DNA of 64,000 bases from the NCBI RefSeq assembly GCF_000455265.1, contig NZ_HG005142.1:456593-520592 (forward strand), in the 5' to 3' direction. The translations under genes and the position numbers were made by a program. Origin of the DNA: Paenibacillus antibioticophila (GTDB lineage: Bacteria; Bacillota; Bacilli; Paenibacillales; Paenibacillaceae). Of the stretch, positions 16,303 to 25,143 are shown piece after piece; the stretch's first letter is position 1; each line of letters begins with the position of its first letter. The notes under the pieces were generated by a model. That model was not told the origin of the DNA. It saw nothing but the letters and a program-made list of their open reading frames with translations, and made no database searches.

Positions 16303-18828
16303 TCAAGAAACCTCTGCTTCTAACAGCTCGAATCCAGCTTCCAATACATCACGGGAATTTGAGCCAATGAAAATCTTGAACTCTCCGGATTCCGCTTCAT
16401 AGCGTTGATTGCCAGTGTAATAAACCAAATCCTTTTCTCCGATTTGAAATATAACTTCTTGGCTCTCTCCTGATTCCAACCACACCTTACAGAATCCCTT
16501 AAGTTCTTTGACCGGGCGGACTGTGCTGCCATACGAATCTTGAATGTACAGCTGCACAATTTCCTCTCCTGCATAACGGCCTGTATTTGTAACCGTTACA
16601 CTCGCATGAAGAATATCCTTGTGCATTATCTTCTGCCTGTCTAATCGGAGATTAGCATATTCAAAGAAAGAGTAGCTCAATCCGTATCCAAAAGGATACA
16701 AAGGCTCATTCGGAGAATCGATGTATTTTGACAAATACTTTTGATCCTGATTATCTGTCAATGGACGTCCTGTTCTGAAGTGATTATAGTACACAGGAAT
16801 TTGCCCTACATTATGAGGAAAGCTCATAGTAAGCTTTCCTGAAGGATTGTAATCCCCAAATAAGACATCGGCTATTGCGTAACCAGCCTGTGTACCTAGA
16901 AACCAAGTCTCCACAATTGCATCAGTATGTTGTTCAAACCAATCGAGCAAAATTGGTCTACCATTCGTTAATACAAGAACAACCGGTTTCCCTACTGCAA
17001 CAACAGCTTTCGCCAATCTCATCTGTACTTCCGGAAGCGAAATATTGGTGCGTGATGCCGCTTCACCACTCATATCACTGGATTCACCTAGTGCCAGAAT
17101 TACAATATCTGACTCCTCAGACGCTTTTACCGCATCTTCGATACCATTTTCGATATAAGCCTCTACGTCACATCCTTGAGAGTATACTATTTGGCTCTTT
17201 TCTACACCCTTAGATGATATGCCTTGAAGTAAGGTTATAGTTTCATAGGCATATTTGGTGAATTGCCATGGTCCAAGCAGGTCTCGGCTTGCACCAAAAG
17301 GCCCTATAACAGCAATTTTGCGATCCTTCGAAAGTGGTAAGACTCCACTATTTTTGAGCAAAACCACTGACTTGCGGGCTAATTCTCTACTTTTATTTAA
17401 GTGCTCCGGATGAAGGTGAACCAGTTCTTCCTTTTCCGGTTGAATATAACGATATGGGTCATCCATAATTCCAATTTTAAATTTATAAGTCAATATGCGG
17501 CGTACGGCATCATCCAGTTGTTTTTGTTTCACAGTTCCTTTTTCGACCAAACTAGGGAGTTCATCGGCATAGACACTGGTTACCATTTCAATATCCATTG
17601 TAGCGTCAATTGCCATTTTAGCTGCTTCTCCTTTATCTCTGGCCGCTCCGTGAATCTGAATTTCTTCAATAGAGCCATAATCCGAAATTAACATTCCCTT
17701 GAACCCAAGTTCTTTGCGCAACAATTCACGAAGCAAATATCCATTTCCAGCTACTGGAACACCTTGATAGAAATTAAAGGCATTCATAACGGAACCAGCA
17801 CCTGCTTCAATACCCGCCTGAAATGCGGGCAAATGAAAATTACGCAAAGTCCACTCAGACATATCTACAGTGTTGTAATCACGTCCACCCTCAGCGCCAC
17901 CATAACCTATAAAATGCTTCAGGCAGGCAATTAAAGTTTCCTCATCAAATAAGCTTTCTCCTTGGAACCCTCCTACCTGAGCTTTGGCGATTTGGGCCCC
18001 AAGATATGGATCCTCCCCTGAGCCCTCCACAACTCGTCCCCAACGCGGATCCCGAGTCAGATCTACCATTGGTCCATGGTTAAACGTGTTGCCGGAAGCA
18101 GTCGCTTCTTTAGCCGCAATAGCACAAGCCTGTTTGATCAATTCCATATCCCAACTGCATGACCATGCAAGAGGAACGGGAAATATAGTTTGGAAACCAT
18201 GGATAATATCTGCATTAAAAAACAATGGAATTTTGTGAGGTGATTGCTCTACTGCAATTTTCTGAAGCTCGTATATACGATTAATATCAAAGGCTCCGAG
18301 TACAGAGCCCGCCTTCCCTTCGGAGATCAGTTGTTCAGGTGGGGCTGAATTCACAGCACCACCGAATGAGTGATTAGAGGCCAAACATTGGCTCATTTGT
18401 CCTATTTTATCATCCAAGGACATTTTGTTCAGAATCTTTTCCACTTCCATCTCTATTTCCTTATCACCGCGAGGAGACAAATTGGATTTTCGTTTATTCT
18501 TCACATGGGCGGCAATATATTCTTTGGATTGAACTGTTCCTCTGCCTTTTTCTCCGATGATCTGAAAACTTCGATTCATCATGTTGATTTCTCCCGAAAA
18601 GGAGGTTTCGTTAAAATAGAGATTAAACGTTATCTCGCCAGGCATATACTTATTATGCCCTTTGGCAAAAAGATGATTATTTTCAACAATTGTCTCTTCA
18701 ATCTCAATCATTGGAACAGGTTCTGTCCAGATACGAAGTTGTATATCATTTAATTCCTCAATTTGAAAGATAAATTTCATTGTAGCAGTTTCACTTACAT
18801 TTATTGTGCTGTTCCAAATTCCAAACAT
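16303..18828 (-). CDS. Glycoside hydrolase family 3 beta-glucosidase-like enzyme with extra N-terminal domain
   Basis: An 841-residue enzyme. About 110 N-terminal residues form an extra beta-rich domain. The GH3 barrel starts near MSLDDKIGQMSQ and contains NHGPMVDLTRDPRWGRVVEGSGEDPYL and the nucleophile Asp in GMLISDYGSIEE. The alpha/beta sandwich and fibronectin-like C-terminal domain follow (YPFGYGLSYS, VRPVKELKGF). No signal peptide is seen, so it is cytoplasmic and acts on imported oligosaccharides. It is last in the leftward operon permease-permease-GH3-GH3 and has a good GGAGG site. Confidence 0.9.
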   Translation of the reverse strand: MFGIWNSTINVSETATMKFIFQIEELNDIQLRIWTEPVPMIEIEETIVENNHLFAKGHNKYMPGEITFNLYFNETSFSGEINMMNRSFQIIGEKGRGTVQSKEYIAAHVKNKRKSNLSPRGDKEIEMEVEKILNKMSLDDKIGQMSQCLASNHSFGGAVNSAPPEQLISEGKAGSVLGAFDINRIYELQKIAVEQSPHKIPLFFNADIIHGFQTIFPVPLAWSCSWDMELIKQACAIAAKEATASGNTFNHGPMVDLTRDPRWGRVVEGSGEDPYLGAQIAKAQVGGFQGESLFDEETLIACLKHFIGYGGAEGGRDYNTVDMSEWTLRNFHLPAFQAGIEAGAGSVMNAFNFYQGVPVAGNGYLLRELLRKELGFKGMLISDYGSIEEIQIHGAARDKGEAAKMAIDATMDIEMVTSVYADELPSLVEKGTVKQKQLDDAVRRILTYKFKIGIMDDPYRYIQPEKEELVHLHPEHLNKSRELARKSVVLLKNSGVLPLSKDRKIAVIGPFGASRDLLGPWQFTKYAYETITLLQGISSKGVEKSQIVYSQGCDVEAYIENGIEDAVKASEESDIVILALGESSDMSGEAASRTNISLPEVQMRLAKAVVAVGKPVVLVLTNGRPILLDWFEQHTDAIVETWFLGTQAGYAIADVLFGDYNPSGKLTMSFPHNVGQIPVYYNHFRTGRPLTDNQDQKYLSKYIDSPNEPLYPFGYGLSYSFFEYANLRLDRQKIMHKDILHASVTVTNTGRYAGEEIVQLYIQDSYGSTVRPVKELKGFCKVWLESGESQEVIFQIGEKDLVYYTGNQRYEAESGEFKIFIGSNSRDVLEAGFELLEAEVS

Positions 18829-18884
18829 TTAGGGCCTCCTTAAATTTGTCCTCACCAATCAGATACATTTTTTCACAGTTAAAA

Positions 18885-21137
18885 TTATTCATTCAAGCCC
18901 TTAAGTAGTTCGTTTAACATGTCCTTTGGCATAGTACGTTGCGATTCAAAATTCCTTAATTTAATGCTGTTTAATAGCGAATCTTTGTCCATTCCGAATG
19001 GTCCTCCATTTGAGGAATCATCTAACCCCATTCCTGCTAATAGATTAGAAATGAATGGAACAGCAATCGGATGAGTCTTGATGTCTCCTAAGGTTGAATC
19101 TAACGTGTATTTTTTTTTCAATTCAACTGTTGAGTTCACCACAATCGTATCTTTCAGTATAATTTCTCTTGAAGACTTTCCAATGAGTATTTCAAATTCT
19201 CCGGTCTCCACATACCAATCCATTAAATCAACGTTATAATATGCAAACGCACGTTTCCCCACCGTAAAGGTAACCAGTTTTTCTTCACCGGGGTCTAACT
19301 CGATTTTTTCAAATCCTTTTAATTCCTTCACGGGTCTGATAACACTACTTTCATTATCCCGTACATAGAGTTGTACAATTTCTTTCCCCGCTCTATTCCC
19401 CATATTTTTAACCTTTAGCGTTACAATAACTTCTTGCGAGTCAGAAATCTCTTTATGATTAAAACTAAGATCCGAGTATTCATAAGTTGTATAGGAAAGA
19501 CCGTATCCAAACGGGAACAATGGTTCAATTTCAACTTTATCGTAGTGACGGTAACCGACAAAAACACCCTCTCTATATTCAACTTTATCGCTTTCACCAG
19601 GAAAATTAATATAAGATGGTGTATGACTTAGTTTCATCGGAAAGGTCTCTGCAAGCTTACCCGAAGGGTTTTTGTCGCCAAACAAAATATCGGCTATGGC
19701 ACCTGCCATAGCTTGGCCTCCCAAATAAGCTTCAAGTATTCCCTTCGCTTTATTTAACCATGGCATTTCCACAGCCGATCCGTTCAAAATAACTATTACG
19801 ATATTCTTTTGAACTTCGGCAACCGCCTCAATTAATAGGTTTTGATTATTTGGAAGTTCAAGATGCTTACGGTCGACACCTTCAGCATCATATTTTTCTG
19901 GCAAACCGACAAATATTATTGCAACCTCTGACTCCTTAGCAACTTTTTGAGCTTCCAAAATCAAATCAACGTTAATTTGGTCGGTTTCCAACGAATAACC
20001 TTTGGCATACTTAAACTGAGCTTCCTTTGCCTTCTGCGTTATCTCTAAATAGGGATTATCCAATTTCGTAGGGTTTACTCGCGAGCTACCTGCTCCTTGA
20101 TATCTTGGATTTTTTGTGAACGCGCCTATCAAGGCAATTTTTCCCTGTTTTCTAAGTGGGAGGATCTGATCTTCATTTTTTAATAACACCATACTTTCCG
20201 CTGCAGCTTCCCTGGCAAGTCGATGATGGGCATCCGGATCATAGGCTGCTTGATGCTTTATATTCTCCTGAGCTTTAAAGATAACAGTAAGAATTCTTTC
20301 GACAGCACTATCTAATGTTTCTTCAGACAAATCTCCATTATTTATGGCATTCAAAATTTTTTCACTGCCCACTCCATTACTTCCTGGCATCTCCAAATCC
20401 ATTCCTGCACTTAAAGCTACATCCCGTTCACTTACTGCTCCCCAGTCAGAAACGACAAATCCTTCAAAGCCCCATTCTTCTCTTAAAATATCATTTAACA
20501 ATGTTTGATTCTCAGAACAATACTCACCATTTATCTTGTTATAAGCAGCCATTACTGTCCATGGTTGTGCCTGTTTGATTGCACCTTCAAAGCTAGCAAG
20601 GTAAATTTCACGTAGGGTGCGTTCATCAAGGACAACGTTTAAGTTAAATCGTCTCGTCTCCTGATTATTTACGGCAAAATGTTTTAAAGAAGCACCTACC
20701 CCTTGACTTTGAACACCTTTTATATGTTTTGCTGTCAGTTCAGATGATAGATATGGGTCTTCTGAAAAGTACTCGAAATTTCTTCCACAAAGAGGTGATC
20801 GTTTAATATTTGTTCCGGGCCCAAGTAAAATTTGAACTCCTTCTGCTTGACACTCTTCACCAAGAGCAACACCGACCCTTTCAACTAGATCTCTGTTCCA
20901 GGAACAAGCAAGTCCTGCAGCAGTCGGAAAACAGGTCGCTGGTACACTTTGGTTCATTCCCATATGATCCTGGGCGCCCATTTGTTTTCTCAAACCATGG
21001 GGCCCATCGGTCAGCATAATTGATGGAATTTCATGAGCAGGTAAAGCAATAGTATTCCATGCACCTACTCCAGAGCATAAACTCACTTTTTCTTCCAAAG
21101 TCATACTTGAGATAATTTTATTGAGTCTTCTTTTCAA
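18885..21137 (-). CDS. Glycoside hydrolase family 3 beta-glucosidase
   Basis: A 750-residue cytoplasmic GH3 enzyme. It carries IMLTDGPHGLRKQ near the substrate site, GPGTNIKRSPLCGRNFEYFSEDP, KHFAVNNQE, and the nucleophile Asp in FVVSDWGAVSE. A C-terminal fibronectin-like domain contains VRPVKELKGFEKIEL. The start is taken as TTG at 21137, eight bases after AAGGAG. An in-frame GTG at 21146 sits inside the ribosome site. The site itself lies in the last codons of the upstream permease, so the two genes are coupled. Importer and glucosidase are thus made together. Confidence 0.92.
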   Translation of the reverse strand: MKRRLNKIISSMTLEEKVSLCSGVGAWNTIALPAHEIPSIMLTDGPHGLRKQMGAQDHMGMNQSVPATCFPTAAGLACSWNRDLVERVGVALGEECQAEGVQILLGPGTNIKRSPLCGRNFEYFSEDPYLSSELTAKHIKGVQSQGVGASLKHFAVNNQETRRFNLNVVLDERTLREIYLASFEGAIKQAQPWTVMAAYNKINGEYCSENQTLLNDILREEWGFEGFVVSDWGAVSERDVALSAGMDLEMPGSNGVGSEKILNAINNGDLSEETLDSAVERILTVIFKAQENIKHQAAYDPDAHHRLAREAAAESMVLLKNEDQILPLRKQGKIALIGAFTKNPRYQGAGSSRVNPTKLDNPYLEITQKAKEAQFKYAKGYSLETDQINVDLILEAQKVAKESEVAIIFVGLPEKYDAEGVDRKHLELPNNQNLLIEAVAEVQKNIVIVILNGSAVEMPWLNKAKGILEAYLGGQAMAGAIADILFGDKNPSGKLAETFPMKLSHTPSYINFPGESDKVEYREGVFVGYRHYDKVEIEPLFPFGYGLSYTTYEYSDLSFNHKEISDSQEVIVTLKVKNMGNRAGKEIVQLYVRDNESSVIRPVKELKGFEKIELDPGEEKLVTFTVGKRAFAYYNVDLMDWYVETGEFEILIGKSSREIILKDTIVVNSTVELKKKYTLDSTLGDIKTHPIAVPFISNLLAGMGLDDSSNGGPFGMDKDSLLNSIKLRNFESQRTMPKDMLNELLKGLNE

Positions 21138-21142
21138 AGTAT

Positions 21143-22030
21143 TCACTCCTTAACTGCCCCCTCAGTTGCCCCATTAACGAACCATCTCTGGAATAAAGGA
21201 AACAACAGAAGCATTGGTAAAACGCCAACTACAGCAATTGCCATTCTCACGGTAACTGAGGGTAAATCTGCTGTGGTTACCGTGGTGCCAACATTATTTT
21301 GCTGTAGGAATTTAATGTTTTCGTTAATATTATTTAATAGAGTTTGTATACTTTGGATATTACTGTTCGTTGAGAGATAATACATTCCATTAGTCCAGTC
21401 ATTCCAATAACTCAACGCCGAAGTCATGCCTACAGTAACGAACATTGGTACGGACAAAGGCACGGCGATTTTGTAAAAGATTTTAAATTCTGTTGCGCCG
21501 TCAATCCGTGCAGATTCAACGAGTGCTCCTGGTAGAGTATGCTCAAAATAATTTTTAAACATAATTACGAAATATGCGTTCATCAATAAATTCGGTAAAA
21601 GCAGACCAAAAATTGTATCTTTAATATGGAAAATTTGCGTATACACAATGTATGTTGAAGTTAATCCTCCATTAAAAAGCATCGTAAAGGTTAACAGGAA
21701 CATTAGCAAACCTCGTCCAGGAAGATCATGCTTGCTAAGAGTATACGCGAGCATAGCAGATATACTTACTCCAACAAAAGTGCCGACAATAGTAACAAAT
21801 ATAGAAACCAAATATCCTCTTCCAATGAGTCCCCACTGAGTTGCAATATAAGAATAAGCATCTAAGGAAAATTTTTGTGGAAAAAAGCTATATCCGTTTT
21901 GTAGTGCTGTCCCTTCGTCTGTTATAGAAGACATTAACAGTAGTATAAAAGGAGCAATTGCAAGGACGGATAAAATTATCATTATGAAGTGTCCAGCCAC
22001 TGACCAACGTTTATCTTTATTTTCTATCAT
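21143..22030 (-). CDS. Carbohydrate ABC transporter permease (LplC/YtcP-type)
   Basis: A 295-residue inner-membrane permease with about six helices. The EAA loop that docks the ATPase is ESARIDGATEFKIFYKIAVPLS. It pairs with the permease gene 17 bases upstream and the binding protein at 23208 to form a CUT1-type sugar importer. No ATPase gene occurs in the window. In Firmicutes a shared MsmX-like ATPase usually serves such systems (family knowledge). The C-terminus overlaps the ribosome site of the GH3 gene. Confidence 0.92.
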   Translation of the reverse strand: MIENKDKRWSVAGHFIMIILSVLAIAPFILLLMSSITDEGTALQNGYSFFPQKFSLDAYSYIATQWGLIGRGYLVSIFVTIVGTFVGVSISAMLAYTLSKHDLPGRGLLMFLLTFTMLFNGGLTSTYIVYTQIFHIKDTIFGLLLPNLLMNAYFVIMFKNYFEHTLPGALVESARIDGATEFKIFYKIAVPLSVPMFVTVGMTSALSYWNDWTNGMYYLSTNSNIQSIQTLLNNINENIKFLQQNNVGTTVTTADLPSVTVRMAIAVVGVLPMLLLFPLFQRWFVNGATEGAVKE

Positions 22031-22047
22031 TATCTATCGCTCCGTTT

Positions 22048-22998
22048 TCAGAATAGTGAGTCTTCTTTGCTTATTTTTTTAATTACCGCATTTGCGATCA
22101 AAATCAATATAAAACCAACAACTGATTGGTACACGCCTGTTGCAGTTGACATTGTGATATCTCCCAGGTTCATAAGTGCCCGGAATGAATAGGTGTCAAT
22201 CGTTGTAGTAACGTCATATAGTGCACCCGAGTTCATAGGAACTTGATAAAACAAGCCGAAATCAGAATAGAAGATTCTCCCAATAGCAAGAATTGTCGTT
22301 AAAATAATTACTGGTTTAAGGAGTGGCAAAGTAATATGTCTAATTTGCTGCCACTTTGTTGCTCCATCAATTTTTGCTGCCTCATAGTAATCTTTACTTA
22401 TGGTAATAATTCTTGCAGTATAAAACATCAGATTGTATCCCATAGCTTTCCAGGTATGAATAAACAGTAAAATGAACGGCCAATATTTAGGTTCAGAGTA
22501 CCAAGATATCGGATCAATTCCTAACGGTTTTAAGATAGAGTGATTAATAAAGCCATTATCGCTGCTTAGAAATGCGAATACCAAGTAACCTACAATTACC
22601 ATTGAAATAAAGTATGGAATAAGAACAGCTGACTGGTAAAACTTTGCAATCTTTTTACTCATTATTTCATTAAAAAGAATTGTTACAGCAACTGAGAAAA
22701 CAGTTCCTACCACAATAAACAATAGATTATAAAGAACGGTGTTACGAGTCATGATCCATGCATTATCAGTTGCAAATAAAAACTTAAAGTTATCAAACCA
22801 CACGAACTTACCACTAAAAATGCTCCCTGAAAAATCAAGTTCTCTAAATGCAATTTGCATGCCGTAAAGTGGCAAGTAGTTATTAATAAGTAAATAAATT
22901 AATGCAGGTAAAGCCAAGAGATACAATGGAATATATGATTTCCAATGGATCTTCTTCCTTGGCTTATTCTCTAATCTTAAACTCGATGTTGCCTTCAC
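22048..22998 (-). CDS. Carbohydrate ABC transporter permease (LplB-type)
   Basis: A 316-residue permease with six predicted helices and an EAA loop YYEAAKIDGATKWQQIRHITLPLL. The basic N-terminus RLENKPRKKIHWKSYIPLYLLALPALIYLL is typical of LplB. It is the first gene of the permease-GH3 operon and has its own regulon promoter at 23066-23130, downstream of the terminator that ends the binding-protein transcript. Confidence 0.92.
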   Translation of the reverse strand: MKATSSLRLENKPRKKIHWKSYIPLYLLALPALIYLLINNYLPLYGMQIAFRELDFSGSIFSGKFVWFDNFKFLFATDNAWIMTRNTVLYNLLFIVVGTVFSVAVTILFNEIMSKKIAKFYQSAVLIPYFISMVIVGYLVFAFLSSDNGFINHSILKPLGIDPISWYSEPKYWPFILLFIHTWKAMGYNLMFYTARIITISKDYYEAAKIDGATKWQQIRHITLPLLKPVIILTTILAIGRIFYSDFGLFYQVPMNSGALYDVTTTIDTYSFRALMNLGDITMSTATGVYQSVVGFILILIANAVIKKISKEDSLF

Positions 22999-23065
22999 TT
23001 TTTTTCCGCCTCCTAGTATGGTTTTCTCTGAAGTAAAAGATCATTTACCTATCCCTTCATTAATA

Positions 23066-23130
23066 ATTTTACAAAAAGAGAAGGGCAGATCGTTATACAT
23101 AGAACGACAAATGAGATTTCATTTTCCGAC
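23066..23130 (-). promoter_or_regulatory. GTCGGA-regulon promoter of the permease-GH3 operon
   Basis: Minus strand: GTCGGA starts at 23130, a weaker GTCGTT at 23108 (22 bp apart), GTATAACG at 23098 and TAAAAT at 23071. The degraded second box suggests a weaker site than those of the binding proteins. Confidence 0.7.
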
Positions 23131-23147
23131 CATTGGTATAGAAAAAT

Positions 23148-23186
23148 AAAAAGAACTGCCTATCCTTAGTGGAAGACAGTTCTTTC
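23148..23186 (-). terminator. Terminator between binding protein and permeases
   Basis: AAAGAACTG arms flank the hairpin, and leftward the stem is followed by TTTATTTTTC. It lies just past the binding-protein stop. It would make that protein from its own short transcript, separate from the permeases. Confidence 0.75.
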
Positions 23187-23207
23187 TTAGCGAAATTTCA
23201 CCGAGTA

Positions 23208-24746
23208 CTATTTTCCTTTAGTTGCGAGCCACTCATCAAATTGACGTTGCTTCTCATCCATAACCTTTTGTAGACCTGCTGCGTATAGACTATCATTGAA
23301 CTTCTTTAACAACTCATCAGTATCCACTGAACCATTTCCAATGACTTTTCGATACTGTTGAACAATAGCATCTAAAGCTGCCACTTCCGTCTTCACAGGT
23401 GTAGGATCAAACATAAAACCATAGCCGGGAGATTTTTCAGTTTTATCATTCCACTCTTTTTCCCTTGCTCTATATTTGTCAGCACTGATTCCACTAGACT
23501 GGACAAACGAGGAATCTAAAGGCATAAGATTATAATTTCCAAACATCAACCAGTCATTTCGATAATTTTCATTTTTAGAGGTATCAACAGTTCCATCCTT
23601 ATTTAGTTCGTAGTGTTCTCCTTCAATCCCGTATTTCAGTAATGTTGATAGCTCTTTGCTTGAATTAAGCAAATTAAGGAATTGAATGGCCTTGTCTGGT
23701 CGCTCACTGGACGACGATACAGCCCATAAGAAAAGCTGGGAATCTGCTGTAGTCAGGACTGGAGGATGTAAAGCTATCGTTCTTTTCGGGATTGGTACTG
23801 TTGCACCACCATTGAAATGGATGGAGCCAGAAGCCGTCGCAAATACTTTGCCATTGTCTAATAGGGTACCGCCATCATCTTGTGATGTACTAACATCTTT
23901 TGAAATGTATCCTTTTTGATACCATTCTCTAACCTTTTTCGCTGTATTGACCCATTGCTCGGTTTCAAATAAATTAACTACCTTTGTACCACTATCATCT
24001 GTGAGTCCACCATACGTATTGCCTAATCCATCAAAATAAACTAAGAAACTTGCCATATCTGATGAACTGACTTCTGGAGCAAGCAACGTCAATGAAGGTT
24101 CAGATTTGTGGACTTTTTCAAAGATAGCATCCATATCATCTAGAGAACTTACTCCTGTAATGTCAATATTATATTTATCTAGTATATTTTTATTCAGAGT
24201 AAAACCGAATGTTAGCTTCCCACTAGTGATCTGTGGAACCGCATACTGTTCTCCTTTAAATTGACCCGCAGGCAAAAGGTCTCCTGCCGTTTCCTTCAGT
24301 GCAGGCCCCCATTCTGCTATCTCCTTATCAATCGGGCGAATCATTTTTCTGCCCGCGAATGATGAGAGATAGCTACTACCCGGCATAAGCATCATAAGAT
24401 CCATTTTCTCCCCGCTTGAAGCTTTTAACGCATAAACATTTGCCGTATTGTACAAGCTCACTCCCTCAAGGTCAACTTTAGCATTAATCTCTTTGAGAGT
24501 AACTTCATTTAATTTGGCTTCAATTTTAGATAGATCAGGTTGTTCTTGGCCGAGAACTGCATAGTTCATCTTGATTGTATACGGTTCTTCATTAAAATTA
24601 ATTTTCCCCGTTTCACTCGCTTCAGTTTTTGACTGGTTTGAATTGTTTGCTGTTGATGAATTTGTATTGTTACCGTTTCCACATCCGACTACAGCCACCG
24701 TCAGTATGGTTGCCATTAAAACAGGCAATATTTTTTTTTCTTTCAA
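23208..24746 (-). CDS. Sugar ABC transporter substrate-binding lipoprotein, copy 2 (LplA-type)
   Basis: A 512-residue lipoprotein. The signal MKEKKILPVLMATILTVAVVGC ends in the lipobox VVGC and is followed by an Asn/Ser-rich linker. The mature part is a type 1 extracellular solute-binding fold (NFNEEPYTIKMNYAVLGQ, YISKDVSTSQDDGG, QKVMDEKQRQFDEW). TTG start after a GGGGGAAA site. It is the intact paralogue of the gene at 11666 and probably feeds the two permeases downstream. Both binding-protein genes have the same promoter type, so two ligands, or a gene and its failing copy, may share one channel. Confidence 0.92.
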   Translation of the reverse strand: MKEKKILPVLMATILTVAVVGCGNGNNTNSSTANNSNQSKTEASETGKINFNEEPYTIKMNYAVLGQEQPDLSKIEAKLNEVTLKEINAKVDLEGVSLYNTANVYALKASSGEKMDLMMLMPGSSYLSSFAGRKMIRPIDKEIAEWGPALKETAGDLLPAGQFKGEQYAVPQITSGKLTFGFTLNKNILDKYNIDITGVSSLDDMDAIFEKVHKSEPSLTLLAPEVSSSDMASFLVYFDGLGNTYGGLTDDSGTKVVNLFETEQWVNTAKKVREWYQKGYISKDVSTSQDDGGTLLDNGKVFATASGSIHFNGGATVPIPKRTIALHPPVLTTADSQLFLWAVSSSSERPDKAIQFLNLLNSSKELSTLLKYGIEGEHYELNKDGTVDTSKNENYRNDWLMFGNYNLMPLDSSFVQSSGISADKYRAREKEWNDKTEKSPGYGFMFDPTPVKTEVAALDAIVQQYRKVIGNGSVDTDELLKKFNDSLYAAGLQKVMDEKQRQFDEWLATKGK

Positions 24747-24793
24747 AGTATTTCCCCCTTAGAGTATGAATTAAAGTCTTGTTGACAGTATTT

Positions 24794-24857
24794 ATTATAA
24801 AAAAACGAGGGGGACATCGTTATACAAGTTCCGACTATATAGATTGAGAATTCCGAC
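24794..24857 (-). promoter_or_regulatory. GTCGGA-regulon promoter of binding protein 2
   Basis: Minus strand: GTCGGA boxes start at 24857 and 24835 (22 bp apart), GTATAACG at 24825, TATAAT at 24799. It is a near-duplicate of the promoter of binding protein 1. In 24858-25032 I see nothing further. Confidence 0.75.
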
Positions 24858-25032
24858 TTTCATTTTTACCCCTACTTTTCTAAAATTTTGGACACTTCCT
24901 ACTTCTTTAATGAATGTACACAGTTAAAGCTTACTACGACAAGAAAAAAATGAGGGCAAGCCCTGCAAGGTTGCGGTAATCCGACTTGATTTTTATGCCA
25001 TCATGTATCGATGTGAGTTATACAACAAAATT

Positions 25033-25080
25033 AAAAAAAATCACCCAACAACCCCCACATTAATGGTGGTTGTTGAGGTG
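25033..25080 (-). terminator. Rho-independent terminator of the GH3 gene at 25144
   Basis: Long arms CACCTCAACAACCACC and GGGGGTTGTTGGGTG. Reading leftward, the stem is followed by eight T. About 60 bases separate it from the stop codon. Confidence 0.9.
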
Positions 25081-25143
25081 CCTAATAAAGCATATCAGTA
25101 CCAAGTGGTTAAATATTGGCTTACTTTAAGTGTACCCTGTCTT

